A DNA stretch of 64,000 nucleotides from Anaerolineales bacterium. GTDB taxonomy: Bacteria; Chloroflexota; Anaerolineae; Anaerolineales; Villigracilaceae. The DNA is taken from contig JABTTV010000001.1 in assembly GCA_015075725.1 (NCBI GenBank), forward strand, positions 558,001 to 622,000, given 5' to 3'. Position 1 is the first letter of the stretch. Each line of letters starts with the position of its first letter. The notes under the pieces are model-generated. The model had not been told where the DNA came from. It made no database searches and saw only the letters and a list, made by a program, of their open reading frames with translations. This document shows, one piece after another, positions 33,977 to 43,483 of the stretch. The position numbers were made by a program, and so were the translations under genes.

Positions 33977-34750
33977 ATGACCAAACGGATCCTTGTCACC
34001 AACGATGACGGCGTGCTTGCGCCGGGCTTGCTTGCCCTCGCTCAAGAAATGCGCAACCTCGGTGAAGTCACCATTCTCGCGCCGGAACGCAACTGGTCCG
34101 GCAGCGGTCATGTCAAAACCCTCGACCGCGCCCTGCGCGTGCGCGAATTCCGCCTCGAAGACGGATCGCAAGCCTTTGCCAGCGACGGCGCTCCCAGCGA
34201 CTGCGTGGCGCTTGCCCTGCTTGGTTACTTCAAAGAGAAGTTCGATCTGGTGGTTTCCGGCATCAACGCAGGCGCAAACCTTGGGCACGATGTCACTTAT
34301 TCCGGAACCGTCACCGCCGCAATGGAAGCCGTCATCATGGGCGTGCCGGGCGTGGCGGTCTCGCTCGAAATTCCCGAAGGCACGCTCGGTCCCATCGACT
34401 ATTCCGCTTCCACCTACGCCGCGCGCGTGACTGTCGGAAACGTCCTCTCACATGGGCTGCCCGAAGACACGCTGCTCAATGTCAATATTCCTTTCTTGAA
34501 AAGGGAAGAGATCAAAGGATTTCGTGTGACACGCCAGGGGTTACGCGTGTATCACAGCCGCCTCGACGAACGCATCGACCCGCGCAACCGTCCCTATTAT
34601 TGGATCGGCGGCGACGCGCCCACCGGCGTCCCCGAGTCAGGTACCGACGTCGGCGCATTGGCGGAAGGTTTCATCTCCGTTTCGCCATTGCAGCTCGATC
34701 TCACCGCTTATCGCGCCTTATCAGTTGTCAGTACATGGGAATGGAAGTAA
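33977..34750 (+). CDS. surE: 5'/3'-nucleotidase SurE
   Basis: A survival protein E metallophosphatase that dephosphorylates nucleoside monophosphates. The 257 residues include the metal-site NDDG (9-12), the SGSGH segment (about 42-46), SDGAPSDCV and VSGINAGANLGHDVTYSGT. The ATG has AAAGG at ribosome-binding distance and TACAAT about 30 bases upstream. It is near the phosphate genes but I see no Pho box for it. It faces manA and their ends are 16 bp apart. Confidence 0.95.
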   Translation: MTKRILVTNDDGVLAPGLLALAQEMRNLGEVTILAPERNWSGSGHVKTLDRALRVREFRLEDGSQAFASDGAPSDCVALALLGYFKEKFDLVVSGINAGANLGHDVTYSGTVTAAMEAVIMGVPGVAVSLEIPEGTLGPIDYSASTYAARVTVGNVLSHGLPEDTLLNVNIPFLKREEIKGFRVTRQGLRVYHSRLDERIDPRNRPYYWIGGDAPTGVPESGTDVGALAEGFISVSPLQLDLTAYRALSVVSTWEWK

Positions 34751-34766
34751 AACGACCCCTTCGGGG

Positions 34767-35714
34767 CTAGACGCTGGCTTTCAAAATACGGCTTTTCTGA
34801 AACGGCTGGATTTGATAGACGCCGCAACAAGCGGGGATTAATAAGGTCTCGAACTTATTGAGGATAAACGCCTCTCCTTCCGCCGACACCTGGACCCGCC
34901 CCTCGATCACGGTCAACCCGTGAAAGGATTCTCCCCCCGTCTCCATGCGGACATTTTTCTTCTCGATCTGAACCGCATCCAATTGAAAATATTGGCATTG
35001 GGTCAACGTGATTACCTCGCCATCGTCCATTTGCGGAGGTTTGACGGGCAACGACGCGGCATTTGGTCTTGCAACTGCGATTGCCTTCTCGACATGCAGT
35101 TTGCGTGTTTCAGTTTCGGGGCGTCCCCAATCGTAAACGCGATAGGTCAGGTCGGATGTTTGCTGGATCTCGTAAATGAGCAGTCCCGGTCCAAGCGCAT
35201 GGATGGTGCCGGGATTCATGAACAGCGTATCGCCTGGAACCACTTTCACTTTCTCTACCAATTCCAATATCTTTCCACTTTTGCTTTGAATGGCGGCGGT
35301 TACCTGTTCGGCAGAAACATTCAGCCTGATGCCCGCGATCAACTCGGCATTCGGTTCGGCTTCGAGGATATGCCAGGCTTCGGTCTTGCCAAAGAAACCT
35401 TCGCCTTCCAGGTGTTTTGCCTGCTCATCGTTCGGGTGAACCTGCAAAGAAAGCCATTGAGCGCAATCCAAAACTTTCACTAATACAGGAAAACGATTCC
35501 CCGTCTGGGCGACGGCTTTTGAACCGAGCAGGTCAGCGCCAAATTCAAGAGAAAGGTCTGAGAGGGCACGCCCGGCATACGGTCCGGAAGCGATGCGGTT
35601 GCCCGCAAAGATGATCCACGCCTCGGCCGTGGGAACGACATCCGGGCGGAGTCTCGATCCACCCCAGACATAATCCCGGTATTCAGGGGCAAGGAAAAAC
35701 GGGGTTTTGTCCAT
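34767..35714 (-). CDS. manA: Type I mannose-6-phosphate isomerase
   Basis: Interconverts mannose-6-phosphate and fructose-6-phosphate. The 315-residue short bacterial type shows WGG near the N-terminus, the zinc-site QVHPND (about 100-105), GKTEAWHILE, and NPGTIHALGPG (about 173-183) with the metal-ligand histidine. The -10 TACAAT lies six bases before the start codon, so it may be leaderless. It is divergent from pstS, and the Pho boxes lie in the shared intergenic region. Confidence 0.92.
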   Translation of the reverse strand: MDKTPFFLAPEYRDYVWGGSRLRPDVVPTAEAWIIFAGNRIASGPYAGRALSDLSLEFGADLLGSKAVAQTGNRFPVLVKVLDCAQWLSLQVHPNDEQAKHLEGEGFFGKTEAWHILEAEPNAELIAGIRLNVSAEQVTAAIQSKSGKILELVEKVKVVPGDTLFMNPGTIHALGPGLLIYEIQQTSDLTYRVYDWGRPETETRKLHVEKAIAVARPNAASLPVKPPQMDDGEVITLTQCQYFQLDAVQIEKKNVRMETGGESFHGLTVIEGRVQVSAEGEAFILNKFETLLIPACCGVYQIQPFQKSRILKASV

Positions 35715-35749
35715 GGAGCAATTGTAACTATCTTTGCGGTCTTTTTATA

Positions 35750-35812
35750 TTAACAGATTTAACACGATGTTAACTTGTCCTTCCATTGACCTTAAGCGCC
35801 TCTGGTTATCAT
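35750..35812 (+). promoter_or_regulatory. Pho boxes and -10 element of pstS
   Basis: TTAACA at 35750 and 35759, TTAACT at 35770 and a weak TTCCAT at 35781. The last three are spaced 11 bp apart. TATCAT at 35807-35812 lies 20 bp after the end of the weak copy, the same geometry as at phoP. Confidence 0.6.
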
Positions 35813-35849
35813 TTGTGCCGTAGTCAAACAAAATAGGAGAAAAAGAGAA

Positions 35850-36869
35850 ATGTCCAAGATTTTTCGTACGTCTATGTTCCTCTTCGTTGCGTTGAGCGTT
35901 GCGCTTGCTGCTTGTGGCGCTCCCGCCACAGAAGCCGCTCCCGCTACCGAAGCGGCACCTGTCACCGAGGCCGCCGCAGAAGCCGCCCCGGAAGACCCGA
36001 TGGCGATGTATGCCCCGGATGCTGTTGAAGGCGATGTGATCACTGCCGGTTCCTCCACTGTCTTCCCCGTCACCGAACGCATGGCGGAGCTCTTCCAACA
36101 GGAAGGTTTTGCTGGTTCCGTAACTGTGGATAGCATCGGCACCGGCGCTGGGTTCGAACGTTTCTGCGTGGCGGGCGAGTCCGATATATCCAATGCCTCC
36201 CGCCCCATAAAAGACAGCGAAGTGGAACAGTGCCAGGCCATCGGCCGTGAACCGCTCGAGTTCCGCGTTGCCACCGATGCCCTCGCTGTGGTTGTGAGCG
36301 CCGAGAACGATTTCGTCACCAACCTCACCATCGAACAAATCGGTCAGATCTACTCCGGCGAAATCACCACCTGGGATCAGGTTGATCCCTCCTTCCCTGC
36401 CGAGACCATCCAGATCTATTCCCCCGGCTCTGACTCCGGCACCTTCGACTACTTCGTCGAAGCGGTCATGGAAGATCATGGCGGCGAAGAAGCCCTGCTC
36501 GCCCGTGAAGGCGCGCAGTACTCCGAAGATGACAACGTCCTCGTTCAGGGTGTGGTCGGCAGCCCCTATGCCATCGGTTACTTCGGTTATGCTTACTATG
36601 TCGAGAACACCGATACACTCAAGGCTCTCAATGTTGAAGGTGTGGAACCCAATCAGGAAGATGTGGACAACGGCACCTACCCACTCGCCCGCCCGCTCTA
36701 CATCTACTCCACGGCTGCCATCATGCAGGAAAAACCGCAGGTTGCCGCTTTCATCTACTTCTACCTCACCAACCTTGAAGATAACATCATTGACGTGGGT
36801 TACTTCCCCGCTCCCGCCGCTGAATTCGAACAGGCGTTGAAGAACTGGGAACTCGGTGTCGGAAAATAA
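35850..36869 (+). CDS. pstS: Phosphate ABC transporter substrate-binding lipoprotein
   Basis: The 339-residue periplasm-side receptor captures inorganic phosphate for PstCAB. A lipoprotein signal ends in LAACG (Cys22), followed by a tandem ATEAAP-rich linker (about 26-48). Phosphate-binding segments GSSTVFPVT and SGTFDYF are present. AGGAG precedes the ATG. It is the first gene of pstSCAB-phoU. A hairpin after its stop separates it from pstC, which commonly lets the binding protein be made in excess. Confidence 0.95.
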   Translation: MSKIFRTSMFLFVALSVALAACGAPATEAAPATEAAPVTEAAAEAAPEDPMAMYAPDAVEGDVITAGSSTVFPVTERMAELFQQEGFAGSVTVDSIGTGAGFERFCVAGESDISNASRPIKDSEVEQCQAIGREPLEFRVATDALAVVVSAENDFVTNLTIEQIGQIYSGEITTWDQVDPSFPAETIQIYSPGSDSGTFDYFVEAVMEDHGGEEALLAREGAQYSEDDNVLVQGVVGSPYAIGYFGYAYYVENTDTLKALNVEGVEPNQEDVDNGTYPLARPLYIYSTAAIMQEKPQVAAFIYFYLTNLEDNIIDVGYFPAPAAEFEQALKNWELGVGK

Positions 36870-36891
36870 TTTGTAAGTCAGCATAAAAGAT

Positions 36892-36928
36892 GGGCTGGTC
36901 TCTACAACTGGGGACCAGCCCGTTTCTC
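36892..36928 (+). terminator. Intraoperonic hairpin between pstS and pstC
   Basis: GGGCTGGTC (36892-36900) and GACCAGCCC (36913-36921), a perfect 9-bp stem followed by GTTTCTC. Weak T-run, so partial termination is likely. Confidence 0.7.
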
Positions 36929-37013
36929 ATGTACGGTCGGAGTTTTTTTGGTATTATCCCCCCAGTCCTCATTTGAAAAAACAGCTTATTTTCTGTGCCC
37001 GACCCTATAAAAT

Positions 37014-37982
37014 ATGAAAAGAGCATTTTCTATGGAAGAAAACATCAAATCACAACCCATGGAGCCGCAGATTTTTCGTCAATTCGATCTGAAAAAGAAG
37101 TTCAGGATCGGAGAGTTTCTTATTCAGGGCAGTCTGTTCTTAACCGGCATCCTTTCCATCTTCGTCACGCTCGCCATCGTGTACGAACTTGGCAAGGAAG
37201 CCCTGTTATTCTTTGTTGATCCCGATGTCACCCTGGTGAAGTTTTTTACAACAACCCGCTGGCAGCCTGGAATTGGGCAATATGGGATTGTGGCATTGGT
37301 CTCCGCCACCCTGACGACCAGTTTCATTGCCATTCTGATCTCGCTTCCACTTGGGCTGGCATCCGCCATCTATTTGAGTGAATACGCCTCCCCGAAAGCA
37401 CGGGGAATTCTCAAGCCGGTTTTGGAAATTCTGGCGGGTATTCCCACCGTGGTGTATGGTTACTTCGCCCTGCTTTTTGTAACGCCAATTCTCAAATTGT
37501 TTTTTAGCGGCAACCAACTTCAAACGTACAACATGCTGTCTGCCGGGTTGGTGATGGGCATTATGATCCTGCCGCTGATTGCATCCATGAGCGAAGACTC
37601 GCTCAGCGCCGTGCCGCGCGCCTTACGGGAAGGCGCATACGCCATGGGCGCAACGAAACTAGAAACCAGCACGCAGGTAGTTTTACCTGCCGCTCTCTCA
37701 GGCATTGGGGCTGCCGTCATTATTGGAATTTCGCGTGCGGTCGGTGAAACCATGATCGTAGCGGTTGCTGCGGGAGCGGGACCAAATTTCTCATTCAATC
37801 CGCTCGATGCCGCCGAAACCATGACCGGGCATATCGCCCGCATCAGCGGCGGCGACCTTTCCTATAACACCATTGACTACACCAGCCTGTTCGCCATTGC
37901 GCTGATGTTGTTCCTCGTCACGCTTGTTTTAAACCTTATAAGCCAGTGGGTGGTCAATAAATTCCGGGAGCAATACGAATGA
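37014..37982 (+). CDS. pstC: Phosphate ABC transporter permease PstC
   Basis: A 322-residue permease with six hydrophobic helices and the binding-protein-dependent permease EAA loop ([28 protein letters not shown] region, about 202-229). It couples with PstA and PstB. A second ATG at 37032 is possible. The gene ends with a four-base overlap with pstA. The length is typical for PstC. Confidence 0.94.
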   Translation: MKRAFSMEENIKSQPMEPQIFRQFDLKKKFRIGEFLIQGSLFLTGILSIFVTLAIVYELGKEALLFFVDPDVTLVKFFTTTRWQPGIGQYGIVALVSATLTTSFIAILISLPLGLASAIYLSEYASPKARGILKPVLEILAGIPTVVYGYFALLFVTPILKLFFSGNQLQTYNMLSAGLVMGIMILPLIASMSEDSLSAVPRALREGAYAMGATKLETSTQVVLPAALSGIGAAVIIGISRAVGETMIVAVAAGAGPNFSFNPLDAAETMTGHIARISGGDLSYNTIDYTSLFAIALMLFLVTLVLNLISQWVVNKFREQYE

Positions 37983-39217
37983 GCCAATATAATGAACATT
38001 ATGCCCAGGGTGAAGCCTTCTACGCGGCGTTACGAAAACGTTATCTGGTTGGCTCGGTCTGGCAAACGGTATTCCTTTCCGCCTTGCTGATCGCCATGAT
38101 CAGCTTGGGGGCATTGATCTATGACATTATTAATGGCGGGTTTGGATATGTGGCATTTGAGTATAAAAATCCGCCCTCTGAATTCACTTCCACCCCGGTT
38201 TCTCAATTGACCCGGGAAGAACTCCTGGTCGTTTTGCAGGAGAATCTTTCCTCCGGCGCGTATAAAAAACTGGATAACGAGCAAAAAATGGAAACGCGCT
38301 CACAGGCAGACCTGTACATCCTGTTCCTTGAAAGGCTCGTTCAGATTGACACGAAAGAAACCTGGAGCCTGACCGACTCGCTTTTGAAAAGTGATGAAAT
38401 TCGCGCCAGGGTTGCCGAGAAATACCCCGACGCCGAATTGGAATTCCGCTTGTGGCTCACGCCGCAATTTCTCTCCACCCCCATGTCTTCCAAGGCAGAA
38501 TTTGCAGGCGTACGTACCGCCATCCTGGGATCGCTCTGGCTGGTGGGCATTGCGCTTCTCTTCGCATTACCAATAGGAGTGGGGGCTTCCATTTACTTGC
38601 AGGAATATGCCCCGCACAACTGGTTTACCAATATCATTCAGACCAATATAAATAATCTGGCGGGCGTGCCCAGCATCGTGTATGGAATGTTGGGGCTGGC
38701 GGTCTTCGTCCGTACCTTTGAAGCGTTGACGAGCGGCGCAGCCTTTGGCATCACAGACTCGAACGGGCGCACCGTGCTTTCTGCCGGGCTGACGATGGGC
38801 ATCCTCGTCCTGCCGCTCATCATCATCAACGCGCAGGAAGCCATCAAAGCCGTGCCCGACTCGTTACGGCAAGCCGCTTTCGGCGTCGGCGCGACGCGCT
38901 GGCAGACGGTCTGGCATCACGTTTTGCCGAACGCCTTGCCCGGTATTCTCACCGGCAGCATCCTTGCCATCTCGCGCGCTTTGGGTGAGACCGCCCCGTT
39001 GATCGTCGTGGGCGCTTCCACTTTCATCACCGTGGACCCGGAAGGCGTGTTTTCAAAATTTACCGCCCTGCCTATTCAAATCTACAACTGGACAACCCGC
39101 CCACAGACGGAGTTTCACTCGATCGCCGCCTCAGCGATCATCGTCCTGCTCGTCCTGTTGCTATCATTGAACGCTACAGCCATTTTCCTGCGAAACCGTT
39201 ATCAACGCAGATGGTAA
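37979..39217 (+). CDS. pstA: Phosphate ABC transporter permease PstA with a large extra loop
   Basis: A 412-residue permease partner of PstC; usual PstA is near 280-300. The first helix (about 19-42) is followed by an extracytoplasmic insert of about 110 residues (about 50-160) rich in charged residues, then the usual five helices with the EAA loop ([23 protein letters not shown], about 297-318). Overlap with pstC is four bases. The insert is a hydrophilic alpha-helical segment and may contact PstS. Confidence 0.92.
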   Translation: MSQYNEHYAQGEAFYAALRKRYLVGSVWQTVFLSALLIAMISLGALIYDIINGGFGYVAFEYKNPPSEFTSTPVSQLTREELLVVLQENLSSGAYKKLDNEQKMETRSQADLYILFLERLVQIDTKETWSLTDSLLKSDEIRARVAEKYPDAELEFRLWLTPQFLSTPMSSKAEFAGVRTAILGSLWLVGIALLFALPIGVGASIYLQEYAPHNWFTNIIQTNINNLAGVPSIVYGMLGLAVFVRTFEALTSGAAFGITDSNGRTVLSAGLTMGILVLPLIIINAQEAIKAVPDSLRQAAFGVGATRWQTVWHHVLPNALPGILTGSILAISRALGETAPLIVVGASTFITVDPEGVFSKFTALPIQIYNWTTRPQTEFHSIAASAIIVLLVLLLSLNATAIFLRNRYQRRW

Positions 39218-39239
39218 ATAATCACTTTTGGAAGTGAAT

Positions 39240-40013
39240 ATGGAAAACAATAACTACGCAATCGAAACGAACGACCTCTCCATCCACTACGGGAATTTCA
39301 CCGCTGTAAAAGGTGTGAACATGAAAGTGGAACGCCAGAAGATCACCGCCATCATCGGACCTTCCGGCTGCGGAAAATCCACGCTGTTACGCGCATTCAA
39401 CCGCATGAACGACTTCGTGCCGGGCTGCTATGTCACCGGTGAACTGCTCCTGGACAAACAGAACCTCTATGGCAAAACAATCGACCCTGTGGAAGTACGC
39501 CGCAAGATCGGCATGGTCTTTCAAAAACCGAACCCATTTCCCAAATCCATTTATGAGAATATCGCCTGGGGAGCGCGCATCAACGGCTTCAAAGGCAAAA
39601 TGGACGACCTCGTAGAACAATCTTTGCGCGCCGCAGCCCTGTGGGACGAAGTGAAAGACAAACTGCAAGAAAGCGCCTACGCCCTCTCCGGCGGACAACA
39701 GCAGCGCTTGTGCATCGCCCGTACCATCGCCATCCAGCCTGAGATCATCTTGATGGACGAACCCGCCTCGGCGCTCGACCCGATCTCCACCCTGCGCATC
39801 GAAGAGTTGATGCAGGAGTTGAAGAAGAACTACACCATCATCATCGTCACCCACAACATGCAGCAGGCGGCACGAGCCTCCGACTACACCGCCATGATGA
39901 TGATCGACGACAAGCGCGCGGGGAGCGTGATCGAGTTCGACGATACCAAGACCATCTTCATGCGTCCGAGCGACAAGCGTACCGAAGATTATGTGACCGG
40001 GCGCTTCGGGTAG
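39240..40013 (+). CDS. pstB: Phosphate ABC transporter ATPase PstB
   Basis: The 257-residue ATP-binding subunit has Walker [10 protein letters not shown] (40-48), signature SGGQQQRL (about 149-156), Walker B IILMDEP (about 168-174) and the switch His in VTHNMQQA. The start ATG 39240 is preceded by GGAAGTGA; the in-frame TTG at 39228 has no site. It lies 22 bp after pstA and 37 bp before phoU. Confidence 0.95.
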   Translation: MENNNYAIETNDLSIHYGNFTAVKGVNMKVERQKITAIIGPSGCGKSTLLRAFNRMNDFVPGCYVTGELLLDKQNLYGKTIDPVEVRRKIGMVFQKPNPFPKSIYENIAWGARINGFKGKMDDLVEQSLRAAALWDEVKDKLQESAYALSGGQQQRLCIARTIAIQPEIILMDEPASALDPISTLRIEELMQELKKNYTIIIVTHNMQQAARASDYTAMMMIDDKRAGSVIEFDDTKTIFMRPSDKRTEDYVTGRFG

Positions 40014-40050
40014 TGGGCTTCGGAAGTACAATCTAGGCAACAGAGGATTC

Positions 40051-40749
40051 ATGACAAGAAAAGCATTCGATACCGAAATTCAAAAAATCAAGGACGAAGT
40101 CATCCTGCTCGGCAGCATGGTGGAACATGCCCTGCTCGGCTCGGTGGAAGCCCTGAAGAAACGCGATATCAAAGCTTCGGAAGCCATCATCGTCGAAGAT
40201 AAAGCCATCAATAGAAAACGCTTCGACCTTGAAGACCAGCTTGTGACCCTGATCGCCCGCCAGCAACCCATGGCGCAGGACCTGCGCCTGCTCGCCTCCA
40301 CGCTTGAGATCGTTTCGGAACTCGAGCGCATGGGCGACTACGCCAAGGGCATCGCCAACATCAATGTGCGTATGGGCGACGAAAAATTACTCAAACCGCT
40401 CATCGACATCCCGCGCATGGCAAACAAAGGCGTGGACATGCTCCACCGCGCCCTGACCGCCTACGCCAGCAACGACGCCGAAACCGCCGCGGGCATTCCG
40501 GTTGAAGACGACGAAGTGGATGCGCTCTACAACCAGATCTACCGCGAGCTGATGGTCTTCATCATCGAAGATCCGAAGAACATCGAACGCGCCAACTGGC
40601 TGCTCTGGGTGGCTCACAATCTCGAGCGCTTCGCCGATCGCGTCACCAACATCTGCGAACGGACCATGTACATCGTCCATGGCTCGTTCGAAGAGGTCAA
40701 ACAAAGCGACGATGAGTTCTGGAAGAGCCGGAAGCCATCCGATAATTAA
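40051..40749 (+). CDS. phoU: Phosphate transport system regulator PhoU
   Basis: The 232-residue all-helical protein has two similar PhoU three-helix repeats, with metal-binding-type E/D-xxx-D segments (ELERMGDYAKGI near 91-102 and NLERFADRVTNI near 190-201). It links Pst activity to PhoR and represses the Pho response in characterised bacteria. It is last in pstSCAB-phoU, followed by a MITE-like element. Confidence 0.94.
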   Translation: MTRKAFDTEIQKIKDEVILLGSMVEHALLGSVEALKKRDIKASEAIIVEDKAINRKRFDLEDQLVTLIARQQPMAQDLRLLASTLEIVSELERMGDYAKGIANINVRMGDEKLLKPLIDIPRMANKGVDMLHRALTAYASNDAETAAGIPVEDDEVDALYNQIYRELMVFIIEDPKNIERANWLLWVAHNLERFADRVTNICERTMYIVHGSFEEVKQSDDEFWKSRKPSDN

Positions 40750-40750
40750 T

Positions 40751-40840
40751 AAAGACTTCCTGCAATAGTCATAATGAGCCCTGCTCAAAGCGACGTCCGC
40801 GCCGCGGAGGACTGCGCGGGAGCACTTATGCAATTGCTTT
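40751..40840 (+). mobile_element. MITE-like element, copy B (degraded right end)
   Basis: Begins AAAGACTTCCTGCA, shares CCTGCTCAAAGC and GGAGCACTTATGCAA with the reverse complement of copy A, and ends in a diverged right terminus. GC-rich internal hairpin GCGCCGCGG. Located just after phoU. Confidence 0.6.
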
Positions 40841-40903
40841 TGAATGCAAACGAGTGGATGAGGTTATTCTCATCCACTCGCTCATTTGGTCGTTACGTTC
40901 AAA

Positions 40904-42247
40904 CTACCAGACCCGTTCCAGGTTTTCGTTCCCACCCACCTTGCGTCCCACCTTTGCCATGTCGATCCACTCGCCGTGGACTTTCACGCGCACCACATCC
41001 GCAGTGAAGTCTGTGACCGTCGATCCGTTATTGTTGAAAAGATACGATCCCACCGCGTAAATATCCGCCGGGACGCTCAACTTCTCGAACTTGCGGATCT
41101 TATCGGGATTGAACCCCCCAGACACCACGATCTTTACGTTGTGACAGAATCGCCTCGCCGCCTCTATCCAGGACGCGGGCAGGTCCCAGCGTTCCCAGGC
41201 TGAATCCAATGCCGAGCGGACGTTGAACACCAGGCGCGGGTTGACGCCCAGATCCAAAGGCGGGTCTCCCAGCGGGGTGACGGATACATCGCGCAAACTC
41301 CCGCTCGTATCGAGGCGCACGCCGTACAACTTGTATTTCTCCGCTTCCTCCTTGTTCCCCGCATCGGTCAGCTCGCGGTATTTGGCAAACATCGCATCCA
41401 GCACACGCAGGGTATCCTGAATGGAGTCATTGTTGAAATCCACCAGCGCAATGCGTGGAATGCGCGCAGGCAGGATGTGTGAGAACTGCATCATCGCCTC
41501 GGCAGTATCGCCCAGGAAGGAGGCGATCGCGGCGTGAGCCACCGTTCCGCCTCCCGCGCCTCCCCACCAGTCGCCCTGCGCATCGGTCGAGACGAATGCG
41601 CCCAACTCGCGGGCATGGTCTTTGTTGAACCGCTGCAACGCAATGTTATAAGCATATCCATCCGCGGCTTGGACTTCATGAACATCAAAGCGCGCCGGGA
41701 AGAAAAGAACCGGTTTGCCTTTCGCCGCCACCAGAGTCTCATAAACGTTCGTGGCTACGCGACTTGAGCGTGTCAGAATTCCCAAAGTCGGCGTTTCAAG
41801 CAATGCAAAATCACGATAGCGTCCCCGCACTTTGATGACCGGTTGAATCCGGGTCGGATCGTCATCGTACTTCACCGTCGTCCCGTCGTGGACCGCCCAA
41901 ACTTCGAGCTTGTCCGATGTGTCCACAAATGTTTCGCCGTCGAAATAACCGGTGCAATGACGCAGCATTGCCAGCGATTTATCCACGCCGACCACCGTGG
42001 TCTTGCCCATCCGCCGCGTAAACCACTGCATTTCCACTTCGATATCCCCCACCGCGATCTTCTCGGGCGACATGCCTTCCGGCAAATTATGGTGCTCCCC
42101 TGAATAGGTATAGTCCTCCTTCGATAAAGCCGTCAACATGCGGTTGATGTTCTCGAAATATTTATCCGAATACCAGCCGCGGCGCATGCGTTCGATATCG
42201 AGTTTGAACGTCTCGTTTGTAAGTCGCTTACCGTCAAAAATGGACAT
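40904..42247 (-). CDS. pncB: Nicotinate phosphoribosyltransferase
   Basis: Converts nicotinate and PRPP to nicotinate mononucleotide for NAD salvage. The 447-residue protein has the NAPRTase central segment ETPTLGILTRSSRVATNVYET (in parts, about 150-170), FFPARFDVHEVQAADGYAYNIAL (about 177-199) and the phosphate-binding VSGGFNP near 383-389. It lies downstream of the nicotinamidase gene, 26 bp away, so the pair performs nicotinamide to NaMN. The gene is on the same strand with no intervening terminator. Confidence 0.9.
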   Translation of the reverse strand: MSIFDGKRLTNETFKLDIERMRRGWYSDKYFENINRMLTALSKEDYTYSGEHHNLPEGMSPEKIAVGDIEVEMQWFTRRMGKTTVVGVDKSLAMLRHCTGYFDGETFVDTSDKLEVWAVHDGTTVKYDDDPTRIQPVIKVRGRYRDFALLETPTLGILTRSSRVATNVYETLVAAKGKPVLFFPARFDVHEVQAADGYAYNIALQRFNKDHARELGAFVSTDAQGDWWGGAGGGTVAHAAIASFLGDTAEAMMQFSHILPARIPRIALVDFNNDSIQDTLRVLDAMFAKYRELTDAGNKEEAEKYKLYGVRLDTSGSLRDVSVTPLGDPPLDLGVNPRLVFNVRSALDSAWERWDLPASWIEAARRFCHNVKIVVSGGFNPDKIRKFEKLSVPADIYAVGSYLFNNNGSTVTDFTADVVRVKVHGEWIDMAKVGRKVGGNENLERVW

Positions 42248-42273
42248 AAAGAAACCTTATTAATATAAATGGA

Positions 42274-43278
42274 TTAGAGTGCGTCTGTGGATTTGACGAC
42301 ATGCATCCCCGCTTTTGCAAACCATTCATACGCATCGTTCGCCGCCTCGGTGTGATCCACCACCCCGGGCACCACCACCGCCGATGAACAGTCGTCGAGC
42401 AGATAGACCTTTTTGGCGAGTTCAGTGTCCGTTTTCAGGATGTCGTCGAGCAAATCCTGGACGGTCCACGCCACGCAGTGACTTTTCGCCTGTCCCGCAA
42501 TGTAGAGCTTATCCACCTCTTGAAGATGTTGAATGAATTGCGGATCATGTTCGCCCAATATTTCGCCCATCGGACCCGTCAGCACCTCGGGACCCACCAC
42601 AGAATAATTTTCGGTAAAGGGCTTATCGCCTTTGACGGCTAAATGCGGCTGGTCGATGCGGGTGTGAGAATGGAAGAAGATGGCTTCCTCCACAGCAGGG
42701 ACGAGCGCATGGCCGATACCGCCCAGCATGGCATGATAGGGCCAGACCGTCAACGCGTATTTACCCGTCTTTTTGAGCGATTCGGCGTAATGGATCATCA
42801 TCTGCTGACCGTATTCCGGCGCAATGCCGAACTGCGGAGCGAGCGCAGGGTTGAACTTCCATTTGCCGGACTGCAACTCATCCGAATGAATATCGGTGTA
42901 AGGCGCAGGGTTATTCCCATCCGCATCGACAAAGAAGATGGGGTGAAAGATCTGCTGGGATATGTGCGTATCCATCGTGGCGATGATGTGGGTGATATTC
43001 CCGATGTTGCGGTAGATGAATTCGCACAAGCGGACGTTATCCTCCACCGCGCCGTTTCCGCTGCGCCCGCCCACGAACAACTCAAAGCCGGGGATACAGA
43101 AGGTGTTCTGCACGTCGATCAGCAAAAGGGAGATGCGCTCCGTCGAAGCAGAAGCAGGCTTGAGATTGTGTCGAGCCGCGAATCGGCGGGCATCTTCTGC
43201 CCGGGCGGCGTAATCCACTTTCCAAACTTCACCCACGTGGTTTGGGTCGAAAAATTCGGGGACGGGAAGTCCGTTCAT
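42274..43278 (-). CDS. pncA: Nicotinamidase/isochorismatase-family hydrolase
   Basis: A cysteine hydrolase of the isochorismatase superfamily. The 334 residues contain the triad-type Asp55 in LLIDVQN, a metal-site DTH (103-105) and Cys268 in AKSHCVAWT. At 334 residues it is longer than typical nicotinamidases (about 180-220), with extra N-terminal and central segments. The adjacent pncB supports a nicotinamidase role. The minus-strand -10 TATACT ends six bases before the ATG (leaderless candidate). Confidence 0.83.
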   Translation of the reverse strand: MNGLPVPEFFDPNHVGEVWKVDYAARAEDARRFAARHNLKPASASTERISLLLIDVQNTFCIPGFELFVGGRSGNGAVEDNVRLCEFIYRNIGNITHIIATMDTHISQQIFHPIFFVDADGNNPAPYTDIHSDELQSGKWKFNPALAPQFGIAPEYGQQMMIHYAESLKKTGKYALTVWPYHAMLGGIGHALVPAVEEAIFFHSHTRIDQPHLAVKGDKPFTENYSVVGPEVLTGPMGEILGEHDPQFIQHLQEVDKLYIAGQAKSHCVAWTVQDLLDDILKTDTELAKKVYLLDDCSSAVVVPGVVDHTEAANDAYEWFAKAGMHVVKSTDAL

Positions 43279-43312
43279 ACATCAAGTATACCCTTGCGCG
43301 CAAGTTGTATCG

Positions 43313-43470
43313 AAAACATAATTAACCCAGGATTTAGTTTGGGACGCGGACGAGCACAGATAAACACGGATAAGGATAAAAAAATCCGCGTTTTCAGCTG
43401 TCATCCTCGTTCCATTTGCACTTAACAACGAACTCACCCACGAAACCTTAATTTCCGGGTGAGTCATGTT
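43313..43470. repeat. Composite palindromic repeat, copy 2 (uninterrupted)
   Basis: The same order as copy 1 at 22671 (AAAACATAATTAACCC, GGGACGCGGACGAGCACAGA, AAATCCGCGTTTTCAG, ACTCACCC...GGGTGAGTCATGTT), in 158 bp without the inserted MITE. Confidence 0.8.
43432..43464 (-). terminator. Probable terminator of the dnaB-dnaD-loader operon
   Basis: The ACTCACCC/GGGTGAGT hairpin within the composite repeat copy 2, starting 20 bases after the loader gene's stop on the minus strand. Confidence 0.55.
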
Positions 43471-43483
43471 GTTAAGATTTCAA

